Assembly (NCBI RefSeq): GCF_004118375.1
Contig: NZ_SDHX01000002.1
Span: 1,291,001 to 1,355,000 of the forward strand
Direction: 5' to 3'
Length of the DNA stretch: 64,000 nt
DNA from: Oleiharenicola lentus
GTDB taxonomy: Bacteria > Verrucomicrobiota > Verrucomicrobiia > Opitutales > Opitutaceae
Below the pieces are notes generated by a model. That model saw only the letters and a list, made by a program, of their open reading frames with translations. It was not told the origin of the DNA and made no database searches. Every line of letters starts with the position of its first letter. Within the stretch, counting starts at the first letter, position 1. The translations under genes and the position numbers were made by a program. This document shows, in pieces, positions 25,496 through 37,540 of the stretch.

Positions 25496-25507
25496 ACGCC
25501 TTCGAGC

Positions 25508-25645
25508 ATGCCCACTCCCGAACCCCCCGACGACTCCCCTGGCGTGCCCGGTTTCCGCACCTGGCGCGGGGTCTATATTTTCGTCTTCGTGTGCTTCCTC
25601 GCGGTCGTCGCCGCCCTGACGGTGTTCACGCACTATTTCGGATGA
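25508..25645 (+). CDS. 45-residue single-span membrane protein coupled to the symporter
   Basis: The frame encodes MPTPEPPDDSPGVPGFRTWR followed by one hydrophobic helix (GVYIFVFVCFLAVVAALTVF) and a short THYFG tail. Its stop overlaps the ATG of the symporter by four bases (ATGA at 25642), which means translational coupling. It is probably a small accessory subunit of that transporter, as known for some secondary carriers. The topology (acidic/Pro-rich N-terminus, one helix) is seen in the sequence; the partner role is inference. Confidence 0.75.
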   Translation: MPTPEPPDDSPGVPGFRTWRGVYIFVFVCFLAVVAALTVFTHYFG

Positions 25646-27372
25646 ACTCGATCGACTGGCTCGTGCTGCTCGGAACCATGCTCGGCATCGCCGGGTATGG
25701 CATGTGGCGCACGCGCCATACCGATCACCTCGACACCTACCTGAAGGGCAACCAGACCACCGGCTGGTTCACCATCGGTCTCTCGGTCGCTGCCACCCAG
25801 GCGAGCACCATCACCTACCTGTCGCTGCCCGGCGTGGCTTACGAGAACGGCATCGCTTTCATCCAAAACTATTTCGGCCTGCCGCTGGCGCTGATCCTCG
25901 TGTGCGCCGTCTTCCTGCCCATCTACCGGAAACTCGGCGTTTACACCGCCTACGAGTATCTCGGCAAACGCTTCGACCAGCGCACGCGGCTCTTCGGGGC
26001 CGGTGTGTTTCTCCTGCAACGCGGCCTGCAAAGCGGCATCACGATCTACGCTCCGGCCATCATCCTCTCCACGGTGCTCGGCTGGCGGCTGGACGTGATC
26101 ATCGTTGGCATCGGCCTGGTTGCGATCATCTACACCGTCACCGGTGGCAGCGCGGCGGTGAACCTCACCCAGAAGTGGCAGATGGCCGTGATCTGGATCG
26201 GCATGCTCTCCGCCTTCGGCATTTTGCTCGCGCGCCTGCCCGACCACGCCACCGCCATCGCCGGCACGATGGGCAAGCTCGAGGCCGTGGACTGGTCGCC
26301 CGACCCGGACAAGCGCTACACGTTCTGGAGCGGTCTGCTCGGCGGCTTCTTCCTCTCGCTTTCCTATTTCGGCACCGACCAGTCGCAGGTGCAGCGCTAC
26401 ATCGGCGGCGCCGCGCTGCGCGAGGGCCGGCTCGGCCTGATGTTCAACGCCGTGCTCAAGATCCCGATGCAGTTCTTCATCGTGATGCTCGGCGCGCTGC
26501 TCTTCGTGTTCTACCAGTTCACGCCCGACGCGCCGGTGGTCTTCAACCAGGCCGCCTGGCAGCAGCAGGCGCAGGGCCCCCGCGCCGCCGAGTTCCGCGC
26601 CCTGGAGGAACGCTACGCCGCCGCCCACGCCGACCAGCTCACGAAGATCAAAACCTGGACCGCCGCCCGAGAATCCGGCAATGAGGCGGCCCTCGACACC
26701 GCTCAGCAGGCGCTGCAGGCAGCGCAAATAGCCGCCCAGTCCGTCCGCCAGGAAGCCCGCGCCGCCCTCCAGGCCGCCGCGCCCGAGGCCAAGAAGACCA
26801 AGGACTCCGACTTCGTCTTCATCACCTTCATTCTCACCCAGCTCCCCCACGGCCTCATCGGGCTGCTGCTCGCCGTGATGTTTGCCTCGGCGCTTTCCTC
26901 CAAGGCCGGCGAGCTCAACGCCCTCGGCACGACCACCACCATCGACCTGTGGCGCCACTTCCGCCCGCTCGCCGAACACGATGAGGCCAAGAACGTCCGC
27001 GCGGCCAAATGGTTCACCGCGATGTGGGGTTGCTTCGCCATCGCCTTCGCCCTCTTCGTAAGCTTCCAGGAAAACCTCATCGAGGGACTGAACATCGTGG
27101 CCTCCATCTTTTATCCCACGCTGCTCGGCCTGTTCATCGTGGCCTTCTTCTTCAAACGGGTCGGCGGCACCGCGGTCTTCTGGGCCGCCCTCGCCGCGCA
27201 GGCCGTGGTGCTTGGCATTTTCTTCGCCGGCAAGGTCTGGCCCGCCCACGAAATCGGCTACCTCTGGCTCAACCCCATCGGTTGCGCCGCCTGCGTGTTC
27301 TTCAGCCTGCTGTTCCAGGCCGTGCTGCCGGCTCGCGCACCATCTTCGCCCTCGAGCACACAGGCCCTATAG
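25642..27372 (+). CDS. Sodium:solute symporter (SSS family)
   Basis: A 576-residue sodium-coupled transporter with about 13 membrane helices. Family motifs include TTGWFTIGLSVAATQASTITYL near the N-terminus, then VYTAYEYLGKRFDQRTRLFG and LSYFGTDQSQVQRYIGG. Between about residues 300 and 400 there is an unusual soluble, Gln/Ala/Glu-rich, probably coiled-coil insertion (QQQAQGPRAAEFRALEERYA and following). The substrate is unknown. It is coupled to the 45-residue protein upstream, and bshC begins 47 bases after it, so it may move a bacillithiol-pathway compound or sugar. Confidence 0.92.
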   Translation: MNSIDWLVLLGTMLGIAGYGMWRTRHTDHLDTYLKGNQTTGWFTIGLSVAATQASTITYLSLPGVAYENGIAFIQNYFGLPLALILVCAVFLPIYRKLGVYTAYEYLGKRFDQRTRLFGAGVFLLQRGLQSGITIYAPAIILSTVLGWRLDVIIVGIGLVAIIYTVTGGSAAVNLTQKWQMAVIWIGMLSAFGILLARLPDHATAIAGTMGKLEAVDWSPDPDKRYTFWSGLLGGFFLSLSYFGTDQSQVQRYIGGAALREGRLGLMFNAVLKIPMQFFIVMLGALLFVFYQFTPDAPVVFNQAAWQQQAQGPRAAEFRALEERYAAAHADQLTKIKTWTAARESGNEAALDTAQQALQAAQIAAQSVRQEARAALQAAAPEAKKTKDSDFVFITFILTQLPHGLIGLLLAVMFASALSSKAGELNALGTTTTIDLWRHFRPLAEHDEAKNVRAAKWFTAMWGCFAIAFALFVSFQENLIEGLNIVASIFYPTLLGLFIVAFFFKRVGGTAVFWAALAAQAVVLGIFFAGKVWPAHEIGYLWLNPIGCAACVFFSLLFQAVLPARAPSSPSSTQAL

Positions 27373-27419
27373 GGCACATAAGGCTTATAGGCCCCATCTT
27401 CTCTCACTCTCACTTTCAC

Positions 27420-28199
27420 TTGCCCTCCCCCGTCATCTGTTTCGGCCAGCAACCCTGCGGGTTTTTCCCGCGGCGGTTTCTCTATGCCAAGTTCATGACC
27501 GCCCGCCGGCTGCAGGCGGAGCTTGGCGGTGAGATCGTGTTTTTCTACCACGACAGCGACCACGACCCGCGCGAGACCCAGACCGTTCTCCGCCACCGCA
27601 AGACCGGCGAGCCTGCGACGCTCAACTTCACCTTCGCCAACAAGGTCCAGCGCAAGTGGTCGCCGCTCTACGCCAAGCGCATCCCGGCCGACTGGGCCGC
27701 CAACACCGCGCGCCAGCTCGGTGCCTACGTCTCCCCGGCCGCCACCGAGATCTTCAAGCGCACCGCCGCCGCCCAGGTGGGCACCGTCGCCGACTTCTGC
27801 CTCGAAATGTATCGCGGCCTCGGCCTGCTCGACGGCGTGCGTGTCGTCCGCTCCGGCGACCCCGCCGTGCGCCTTGCGGGCTGCGCCGTGGATGACTGCT
27901 TCGTGGACGTCACCCACGAGGGCGAGACCGTCCGCGCCCGCCAGATGCCCGACGGCACACTCTGCCTGCACGAGGGCGGCGACGCCTACGTGAAGCTGCC
28001 CGCCTGCGCCTTCACCCCGGAACAGATCAGCCCAACGCGGGACAGCCGCCTGCGCTGGATGCAGTCCATCATCCACTGCACCCACTACATCGCCGGCGCC
28101 GGTGAACAGGCCTACCTGAACCCGGCCGACGCCCCCGACATCACCTTCGTGCGCCGCGACGAGATCGACCGCTCCGACGAAGCCTGGGCGGACCTTTAG
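27420..28199 (+). CDS. bshC: Minimal BshC-like bacillithiol cysteine-adding enzyme
   Basis: A 259-residue protein that keeps the BshC core but is about half the usual length (about 540). Near the N-terminus CFGQQPCGFFPRRFLYAK (about 7-24) matches the BshC GQQ-x-G-L ... LYT-x-HK motif, followed by a TA-x-x-L helix. VFFYHDSDHDPRET (40-53) matches BshC VFW-AGEDHDF-E. Near the end, ISPTRDSRLRWMQ and YIAGAGEQAYL (223-233) match the LRP...Q and GGPGE-AY segments. BshC adds Cys to GlcN-malate to make bacillithiol. The TTG start 27420 was chosen because an ATG at 27495 would cut off the GQQ motif. bshB and bshA follow, which supports the call. Confidence 0.82.
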   Translation: MPSPVICFGQQPCGFFPRRFLYAKFMTARRLQAELGGEIVFFYHDSDHDPRETQTVLRHRKTGEPATLNFTFANKVQRKWSPLYAKRIPADWAANTARQLGAYVSPAATEIFKRTAAAQVGTVADFCLEMYRGLGLLDGVRVVRSGDPAVRLAGCAVDDCFVDVTHEGETVRARQMPDGTLCLHEGGDAYVKLPACAFTPEQISPTRDSRLRWMQSIIHCTHYIAGAGEQAYLNPADAPDITFVRRDEIDRSDEAWADL

Positions 28200-28241
28200 G
28201 AGCGTGGCCGTTTCGGCTTCGCTCAAGGCCCCTAGCCTGTC

Positions 28242-28286
28242 GTGGGGCTCGTCCACGCCTTGGGCGCGCACAAGGCGCGCCCCTAC
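28242..28286. repeat. Two-hairpin extragenic repeat (CTTG/CAAG loop type)
   Basis: A shorter, degraded first hairpin (GTGGGGCTCGTCCACGCC) is followed by GGCGCGC-ACAAG-GCGCGCC and CCCTAC. It lies in the gap between bshC and bshB. Confidence 0.65.
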
Positions 28287-28346
28287 TTGAGGGCAACATT
28301 CCCGGTTTGCGCCGTATCCGTTTCCTCCGTTACCTCCTTTGCAGCC

Positions 28347-29081
28347 ATGAAAACCGCCCCCACCCCGCCTGAACGCACTCCGCTCGTCGCCTTCGGCGCG
28401 CACCCCGACGACATCGAGTTCGGCTGCGGCGGCATCATCGTCCGTGAGACCCGGGCCGGCCGCCCTGTCCATCTCGTGGTCTGCTCGCGCGGCGAGGCCG
28501 GCACCAATGGCTCGCCCGCCCAGCGCACCAAGGAGGCCGAGGCCGCCGCGAAACATCTCGGCGCCACGCTCGAATTTCTCGAACTCGACGGCGACGCGCA
28601 CCTCGAACTCAAGTCCGCCCACGCCGTGAAACTCGCCGCCGTGCTCCGCCGGGTGCGCCCGGCCCTCGTGCTCGCGCCCACCGTCGAGCAGAACCAGCAT
28701 CCCGACCACTGGCGCCTGGGCACGCTGGTGCGCGACGCCACGCGCCTCGCCCGCTACGGCGGCCTGGCCGAGCTGCGCGACCTCACGCCCCACGCCATCG
28801 GCGAACTGTTCTTCTACGCGCTTGGCCCCGGCGCCGAACCCCGCACCACCCCGCCGGTGCTCATCGACGTGTCGGCGCCCGAGGTCATGACCGCCTGGAA
28901 GGCCGCCATGGAGGCCCACGCCTCGCAGATGAAGACCCGCAACTACGTCGAACTGCAGCTCGACCGCGCCCGCGTCCACGGTCTCAACGCCGGCGTCGGC
29001 CATGCCCAGCCGCTCTGGCCCAACGACCCGCTGGTCTTCGCCTCCCTCGCCCCGCTCACCCGCGCGGCCCACAAGTTCTGA
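28347..29081 (+). CDS. bshB: Bacillithiol deacetylase BshB (PIG-L family)
   Basis: A 244-residue zinc-dependent deacetylase, cytoplasmic (no signal peptide). Zinc ligands are in FGAHPDDIEFG (His19, Asp22) and NQHPDH (His118, with His121 near). It removes acetyl from GlcNAc-malate to give GlcN-malate in bacillithiol synthesis. The start MKTAPTPPERTPLVAFGAH leaves a short leader before the core. It lies between bshC and bshA on the same strand, which fixes the assignment; other LmbE roles (sugar deacetylation) are less likely. Confidence 0.88.
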   Translation: MKTAPTPPERTPLVAFGAHPDDIEFGCGGIIVRETRAGRPVHLVVCSRGEAGTNGSPAQRTKEAEAAAKHLGATLEFLELDGDAHLELKSAHAVKLAAVLRRVRPALVLAPTVEQNQHPDHWRLGTLVRDATRLARYGGLAELRDLTPHAIGELFFYALGPGAEPRTTPPVLIDVSAPEVMTAWKAAMEAHASQMKTRNYVELQLDRARVHGLNAGVGHAQPLWPNDPLVFASLAPLTRAAHKF

Positions 29082-29211
29082 GTTCCCCTTTTCCGGCACA
29101 AATAGCGCAATAAATCCTCGGCCGGCATTTGCATCTTGGTCGCTTTGTGTGCCTTTTGTGACCGCTCTTCTATAGGTCTCTCGTCCCTCGTCTCTGGTCC
29201 CTTCCATCTTC

Positions 29212-30351
29212 ATGTCTGACCGCCCGCTCCGCCTCGGCATCATCTGCCACCCGTCCGTCGGGGGCAGCGGCATCCTGGCGTCCGAACTGGGTGAGGAACT
29301 GGCGCAACGCGGCCACGAGATCCACTTCATCAGCCACGCGGCGCCGTTCCGCATGCCGCGCGACCACCCGCGCATCCGGTTTCACCCGGTTCAGGTCAAC
29401 GACTACGACCTGTTCAAGTATCCCGACTACACCCTGCCGCTCTCGGTGAAGATCGCCGAGGTCAGTCGCGCGCACCGGCTCGACGTGTTGCACGTCCACT
29501 ACGCCGTGCCTCACGCCACCGCCGCCATGCTCGCGATGTCCATGCTCCCGGTGTTCGAGCGCCCGAAGGTCATCGTCACGCTGCACGGCACCGACGTGAT
29601 GCTGCTCGGCTGCGACGCCGGCTACGGCCCGGCCATCCGCCACGCCCTCGACCAGGCCGACGGCGTCACGACCGTGTCGCAGTTTCTCCAGCGCGAGATC
29701 AAGGCCCATCTCGACTTCCACGGCCCCGTCGAGGTCATCCCCAACTTCTTCGCCCCGCAGCCGCCCACGCGCACCCGCGACGCCGTGCGCGCTGAACTCG
29801 GTCTCGCCGACGGCGAGGCGATGGTGCTGCACACCTCCAATCTCCGCCCGGTCAAACGCACCGACCTGCTCCTGCAGACCATCGCGCAAATCCGCCCGCG
29901 CGAATCCTTCAAGCTGGTCGTGCTCGCCGGCGGCAAGACCGCCCCGTTTCTCGCCGAGGCGGCCCAGGCCGGCCTCGGTGATCGCATCGTCGTGCGCGAG
30001 AACGTCACCGCCATCGAGGACTATCTGCACGCCGCCGATCTCGCGCTGTTCACCTCCGAGATGGAGAGCTTCTGCCTGAGCATCCTCGAGGCCATGACCT
30101 TCGAGTGCCCGAGCGTGGCCTTTGCCGTCGGCGGCATTCCCGAGGTCATCGAACACGACAAGCACGGCCTGCTGGCGCCCTTCGGCGACACCACGGGCCT
30201 GGCCCGTCACGTTGAGTCCCTCCTGACCGCCCCCGCCCGCCGCGCCGCCCTCGGCAAAGCCGGCCGCGAGCGTGCCGTCGCTTTTTTCTCCGCCGACCGC
30301 ATCGTCAGCCGGTATGTGGACTACTACCGGCAGGTGGGGATCCGGACCTAG
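29212..30351 (+). CDS. bshA: N-acetyl-glucosaminyl L-malate synthase BshA
   Basis: A 379-residue GT4 glycosyltransferase that joins GlcNAc from UDP-GlcNAc to L-malate, the first step of bacillithiol synthesis. The N-terminal IICHPSVGGSGILASELGEELAQRGHEIHFIS matches B. subtilis BshA closely (in outline CYPSVGGSG...GHEIHFI). Other shared segments are DVLHVHYAVPHA, TLHGTDVMLLG, LHTSNLRPVKRTD and FAVGGIPEVIEHDKHGLL. The gene ends the co-directional block; a repeat hairpin follows. Confidence 0.93.
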   Translation: MSDRPLRLGIICHPSVGGSGILASELGEELAQRGHEIHFISHAAPFRMPRDHPRIRFHPVQVNDYDLFKYPDYTLPLSVKIAEVSRAHRLDVLHVHYAVPHATAAMLAMSMLPVFERPKVIVTLHGTDVMLLGCDAGYGPAIRHALDQADGVTTVSQFLQREIKAHLDFHGPVEVIPNFFAPQPPTRTRDAVRAELGLADGEAMVLHTSNLRPVKRTDLLLQTIAQIRPRESFKLVVLAGGKTAPFLAEAAQAGLGDRIVVRENVTAIEDYLHAADLALFTSEMESFCLSILEAMTFECPSVAFAVGGIPEVIEHDKHGLLAPFGDTTGLARHVESLLTAPARRAALGKAGRERAVAFFSADRIVSRYVDYYRQVGIRT

Positions 30352-30359
30352 GATTGCTT

Positions 30360-30419
30360 TGTAGGGTCGTCGCTTGCGACGACCTAATGCACGAGGTCGG
30401 CCCAAGGGCCTACCCTACA
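30360..30419. repeat. Two-hairpin extragenic repeat, full-length member
   Basis: A 60-base element with TGTAGGG and CCCTACA ends. It contains GTCGTCG-CTTG-CGACGAC and then GGTCGGCC-CAAG-GGCCTACC, between bshA and the GH127 gene. It may also act as a bidirectional terminator-like structure, but no T run follows. Confidence 0.75.
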
Positions 30420-30439
30420 GGGACAGAGAAAATCGATCC

Positions 30440-32833
30440 CTACTCCACCTTCACCAACCTCACGCCATAGATGGAGGCGGTGCGGTTCTTTTCCTTGGCG
30501 GCGAATTTTACGGTGAGCGGGCCGGTCGCGGCTAGGTCGGCGGGCACCGCGTAGGTGACATCGACAAAGCGGTCTCGCTGCTCGCCTTTTAGCTCAACCG
30601 TCGCGATGATGCGGTCGTTCACCAGCAGGTCGAAACTGCGGCCACGCTCGCCGCCGTCGTAGGTGACGATCAGCTCCAGTCCTGTGGCCACGGAGCCGGT
30701 AACCGCCGGGACATTCAACTTGTAGGCAAACCAGCCGCCGGTGGCCTCGCGCGACCGGCGGCCATGCAGCGTGCCCGAGCGCGTGGCTTCGCCGGCGAAA
30801 CCGTGCTCAACCTCCGACTGCTGCTCGCCCGGGGCGACGAAATCCAGCGTGCGCGCCTCCAGCGCCAGCCGCGCGCGCTCCGATGCCTCCAGCGCGGCGA
30901 CAACTTCCGGGTATTTCTCCGCCGAGACCGTCCGCCAATAGAGCATGTAGCGGGCGTCATGCACGCGGAAGAACGGCACCAGCTCCAGGCTGCCGAATTC
31001 CTGCGGCTTGATCACGTCGGCGGCCGTGAAGGCCAGCGCTCGCCCTGGAACCGGCCGGATGGCGGCGACGAGCTTGGTCTCGTCCCCCACGAGCATTGGC
31101 GCGCGGTCGAGCGGCAGATACGGTCCGGGCGCGATGTGCCCCATGCGGCCGTCGTTGGCCACGAGGCCTTCAAGCCCGTCGGTGCCGGTCCGGGCCGCCA
31201 GCACGATCGGGCCGTGCAGCACGGCGGCGTAGTCTAAACCGTCCGGCAGGCGCTCAAGCGTCGTGCGCATCGGCAGCGCGATCTCCACGCGGTCGCCGTC
31301 ACGCCACTCACGTTCGATTTCCAGATAGGAAGCGGGCGCCGTCAGAGCCTGAAAGGTCTGGCCGTTAACCGTGACGACCGGGCGTTCGCACCAGCCGGGA
31401 TGTCGGACGCGCACGGCGAAGCGCTGCGGCTTCGCCGTCGAAACGACCAAGCTGGTCCTCTCTGCGTCGGGGAATGCCGTCTCCTGCCGCACCCGCACGC
31501 CGCGCTCGGTCCAGTCGAGTTCAGAGGCCACGAAGAGGTTCACGAACAGAGCGTCGTTGTCCGCCGAACGGCCATAGATGAAGGCGCCGTATTTGCCGTG
31601 GTTTTCCATGCCGGTGCCGACGCAGCACCAGAAGCAGACCTCGGGTTGTGAATACACGCGATAGTGCCGCGGACGGATCGGCGTGAAATAGACGTAGCCG
31701 CCGTGGCCGGGGTGCTGCGAGGCAAGGATGTGGTTGTAGAGAGCCCGCTCGTAGTAGTCGGCGTAGCGCGCGGCCGGCTCGGCGCGGAACAACGCCTCGG
31801 TGAGGCGGAGCATGTTGTAGGTGTTGCAAGACTCCGGGCCCTCGCGCGACTCGAGCAGGGCCGAGAAATCCTCGGTCGGGTTGAAGTGCTCGCGCTCGCT
31901 GTTGCCGCCGAAGGCCACGCCGCGCGGACCGCTTACGCGGGTCCAGAAAAAGCGCGCCGCGTCGCGCCAGGAGGCATCCCCGCCGAGCTCCGCAACCCGC
32001 GCGAAGCCGATGACCTTCGGAATCTGGGTGTTGGCGTGCAGGCCAGTGAGTCGGTCCTCGTGCCGGAGAAGCGGATCGAGGATCGCGCGATGGGAAAACC
32101 GCTGGGCTAGGCGCAGGTACTTCGCATCGCCGGTGATGGCGTAAACATCGGCCAGCACCTCGTTCATCCCGCCGTGCTCGGTGCCGAGCATGGCCTGCAT
32201 CTGCTCGTCGGTGAGCCGGGCCAGCAAAGTGTCACACCAGTCCGCGAGGCGCACGAGCACATCGCGAGCCTGGGTGCTGCTGGCGAGCAGCCAGGCGTCG
32301 CGCAGGCCGGCGAAGAGCTTGTGCTCGTTATACCATGGCACCCAGGCGCCGTTCAGGCTGAAGCTCTGGAAATTGTGGCGACCCGCGGCGATGTCGTTCC
32401 AGAGCGTGCGTCCGCGCGGAATGCCGCCGACATAGCCGTCACCTCCGGCCTGCTGGCACTCGGCCAGCCCGGCGACCAGCGCGTCGAGTCGCCGCTGCCA
32501 TTCGGCGCCACCGCCCGTCGCAACTTCCTGCGCCAGCGCGGTGAGATAGTGGCCGGCGCTGTGGCCGGAAAGACCCATGCTTTCCCAGTTGGGATACTTC
32601 GGTTTCGGCGAGGGCAGGCCCGCTTCGATCCGGAACGGAGCCAGCAGGCGATCCACGTCGTGGGCGAGCAGATAGCGGCGGTTGACCTCCTGCGCGTGCT
32701 TGAACGGCCCGTCGAGCAACCGCACCCGCGCCAGCGGAAACGTCTCGGCCTGTCGCGCCACCGGCACCTCGGCCTGCGCCGACGCCATCAACCAGAAACA
32801 ACCAAGCACGACCGGCACGCGGAGAGTTCTCAT
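30440..32833 (-). CDS. GH127-like beta-L-arabinofuranosidase
   Basis: A 797-residue exported enzyme of the GH127/DUF1680 family, an (alpha/alpha)6 barrel plus beta-sandwiches. The signal peptide is about residues 1-22 (ends ASAQA). Catalytic features include ESCNTYNMLRLTE and the Cys-rich zinc/nucleophile segment CFWCCVGTGMENHGKYG near residue 410. It is longer than the core family, and about 150 C-terminal residues form an extra beta domain (YDGGERGRSFDLLVNDRI). GH127 enzymes remove beta-L-arabinofuranose from plant glycans. The start at 32833 begins the signal peptide. It is divergent from the GH29 fucosidase gene. Confidence 0.88.
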   Translation of the reverse strand: MRTLRVPVVLGCFWLMASAQAEVPVARQAETFPLARVRLLDGPFKHAQEVNRRYLLAHDVDRLLAPFRIEAGLPSPKPKYPNWESMGLSGHSAGHYLTALAQEVATGGGAEWQRRLDALVAGLAECQQAGGDGYVGGIPRGRTLWNDIAAGRHNFQSFSLNGAWVPWYNEHKLFAGLRDAWLLASSTQARDVLVRLADWCDTLLARLTDEQMQAMLGTEHGGMNEVLADVYAITGDAKYLRLAQRFSHRAILDPLLRHEDRLTGLHANTQIPKVIGFARVAELGGDASWRDAARFFWTRVSGPRGVAFGGNSEREHFNPTEDFSALLESREGPESCNTYNMLRLTEALFRAEPAARYADYYERALYNHILASQHPGHGGYVYFTPIRPRHYRVYSQPEVCFWCCVGTGMENHGKYGAFIYGRSADNDALFVNLFVASELDWTERGVRVRQETAFPDAERTSLVVSTAKPQRFAVRVRHPGWCERPVVTVNGQTFQALTAPASYLEIEREWRDGDRVEIALPMRTTLERLPDGLDYAAVLHGPIVLAARTGTDGLEGLVANDGRMGHIAPGPYLPLDRAPMLVGDETKLVAAIRPVPGRALAFTAADVIKPQEFGSLELVPFFRVHDARYMLYWRTVSAEKYPEVVAALEASERARLALEARTLDFVAPGEQQSEVEHGFAGEATRSGTLHGRRSREATGGWFAYKLNVPAVTGSVATGLELIVTYDGGERGRSFDLLVNDRIIATVELKGEQRDRFVDVTYAVPADLAATGPLTVKFAAKEKNRTASIYGVRLVKVE

Positions 32834-33029
32834 GGGGTGAAGAGAGCTGGCATTTAACTTCCGCCCCCACCTCAGGGCAAGGACGGCAGTCAGCATCCCC
32901 ACTGGACCGTCACACCGAAACCAGGATTCGGTCTGGAGGCCGCCTCACTGAACCATATAAACACCCCTGTCGTTGTTTGAGCCCCTACACCGGTCCACCC
33001 CTTGACCGAATTTGATTACCCCTCCGCCC

Positions 33030-34457
33030 ATGAAAACCCGCGCCTCTTTCTTTCTGATCTTTGCCGTGCTTGCGGTGCTTGCCGGTTCACTGTCGGCGGC
33101 CGATGCCGCCAAGGCCGACCCCGAGAGTCGCGAGGCCAGGGAACAGCGCCTCGCGTGGTTTCGGCAGGACAAGTTCGGCCTGTTCATCCACTGGGGGCTC
33201 TACTCCATCCCGGCGGGTTACTGGAAGGGACAGCGTTCCCCCGGCATCGGCGAGTGGGTGCAGCACCGCCTGAAAATCCCCAATGCCGAATACGCCGACC
33301 TCGCCCGGTGGTTCAATCCAGTGCGCTTCGACGCCGACGCCTGGGCCCAGCTCGCGCAGGACGCCGGGATGAAATACGTCGTCATCACCTCGAAGCACCA
33401 CGACGGCTTTGCGCTCTTCCGGTCCGCCGCCAGCCCCTTCAACGTCGTGGACGCCACGCCGTTCAAGCGCGACGTCGTCGCCGAGCTTGCCGCCGCCTGC
33501 GCCAAGCGCGGCCTGCGCTTCGGCGTCTATTATTCACAGTCGCAGGACTGGCACGAGCCGGGTGGCGCGGGCAACAACTGGGACTTCCCCGGCAACGACA
33601 CCAAGGAAAAGAGCGGCGCCTTCGACCGCTACCTGCAGGAAAAGGTCGAGCCCCAGCTGCGCGAATTGCTCACGAATTATGGCCCGATCTGTCTGATCTG
33701 GTTCGACACGCCGCAGCTCATGAACGGTGTGAGCCAGGCGCACCGCGGCAAACGCCTGACCGACATCGTCCGCTCGCTGCAGCCCGCCACGCTGATCGAC
33801 GGCCGGCTCGGCACGGTCGGCGACTACCAAAGCACGGGCGACAACGTCATCCCGCCCAAGGCGAGCGACGCCGCCTTCGAGGTGCCGGCCACGCTCAACC
33901 ACACCTGGGGCTACCGCAGCGACGACCACAACTGGAAGTCGCCCGGCGAACTTATCTTCAAGCTGGTGGACATCGTGTCCAAGGGCGGCAACTACCTGCT
34001 CAACGTCGGCCCCACCGCCGAGGGCGTCATCCCGCAACCCAGTCAGGACAACCTGCGCGAGGTCGGCGCGTGGCTGCGCGTGAACGGCGAGGCGGTCTAT
34101 GGCACCGGCCGTTCGCCCTTTGGCGAGGAGTTCGGCGAATACGCGACCAACCTCAAGGATCGCGCCGGCCAGCCGGTCTTCCTCGGGTTCAACGACTGGC
34201 GCTGCACCACGAAGCCCGGAAAACTCTACTTCACGCTCTTCAAGGTCGAGCGCGACGGCCCGCTCGGCGTCTTCACGTTGCCCGCCTTCAAGAACCGCAT
34301 CTCGTCCGTTTATGCGCTGACCGACGCCGGCCGCACGCCGCTCGAGGTGAAAACGCACGCCGACGGCCGGCGCTTCTTCCACCCCGAACGCTGGGTCAAC
34401 GACTCGATGGGCACGGTCTATGTCGTCGAATACGAGGGCGATCAGATCGAACGCTGA
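33030..34457 (+). CDS. GH29 alpha-L-fucosidase
   Basis: A 475-residue exported fucosidase. The signal peptide is about residues 1-23 (SLSAADA). GH29 motifs are WFRQDKFGLFIHWGLYSIPAG, YVVITSKHHDGFALFRS, GVYYSQSQDWHEPGG, the nucleophile region ICLIWFDTPQ (Asp), HTWGYRSDDHNWKS and GGNYLLNVGPTAEG. It removes alpha-linked L-fucose. The gene is the only plus-strand enzyme at this end of the cluster, sharing a 196-bp divergent promoter region with GH127. Confidence 0.93.
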   Translation: MKTRASFFLIFAVLAVLAGSLSAADAAKADPESREAREQRLAWFRQDKFGLFIHWGLYSIPAGYWKGQRSPGIGEWVQHRLKIPNAEYADLARWFNPVRFDADAWAQLAQDAGMKYVVITSKHHDGFALFRSAASPFNVVDATPFKRDVVAELAAACAKRGLRFGVYYSQSQDWHEPGGAGNNWDFPGNDTKEKSGAFDRYLQEKVEPQLRELLTNYGPICLIWFDTPQLMNGVSQAHRGKRLTDIVRSLQPATLIDGRLGTVGDYQSTGDNVIPPKASDAAFEVPATLNHTWGYRSDDHNWKSPGELIFKLVDIVSKGGNYLLNVGPTAEGVIPQPSQDNLREVGAWLRVNGEAVYGTGRSPFGEEFGEYATNLKDRAGQPVFLGFNDWRCTTKPGKLYFTLFKVERDGPLGVFTLPAFKNRISSVYALTDAGRTPLEVKTHADGRRFFHPERWVNDSMGTVYVVEYEGDQIER

Positions 34458-34519
34458 GAAATGGCCCTTCCCGAAAAGAAAGCCCAGTCTTAAGTTTTGC
34501 GCCTACGACAGCTCCGCGC

Positions 34520-37523
<3,004 letters not shown>

Positions 37524-37540
37524 GACGGGAAGAGTTGGGT

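Noticed and set aside
27495-28199. BshC start at ATG 27495
   Set aside because: It would remove the GQQPCG motif that identifies the family; the in-frame TTG at 27420 keeps it.
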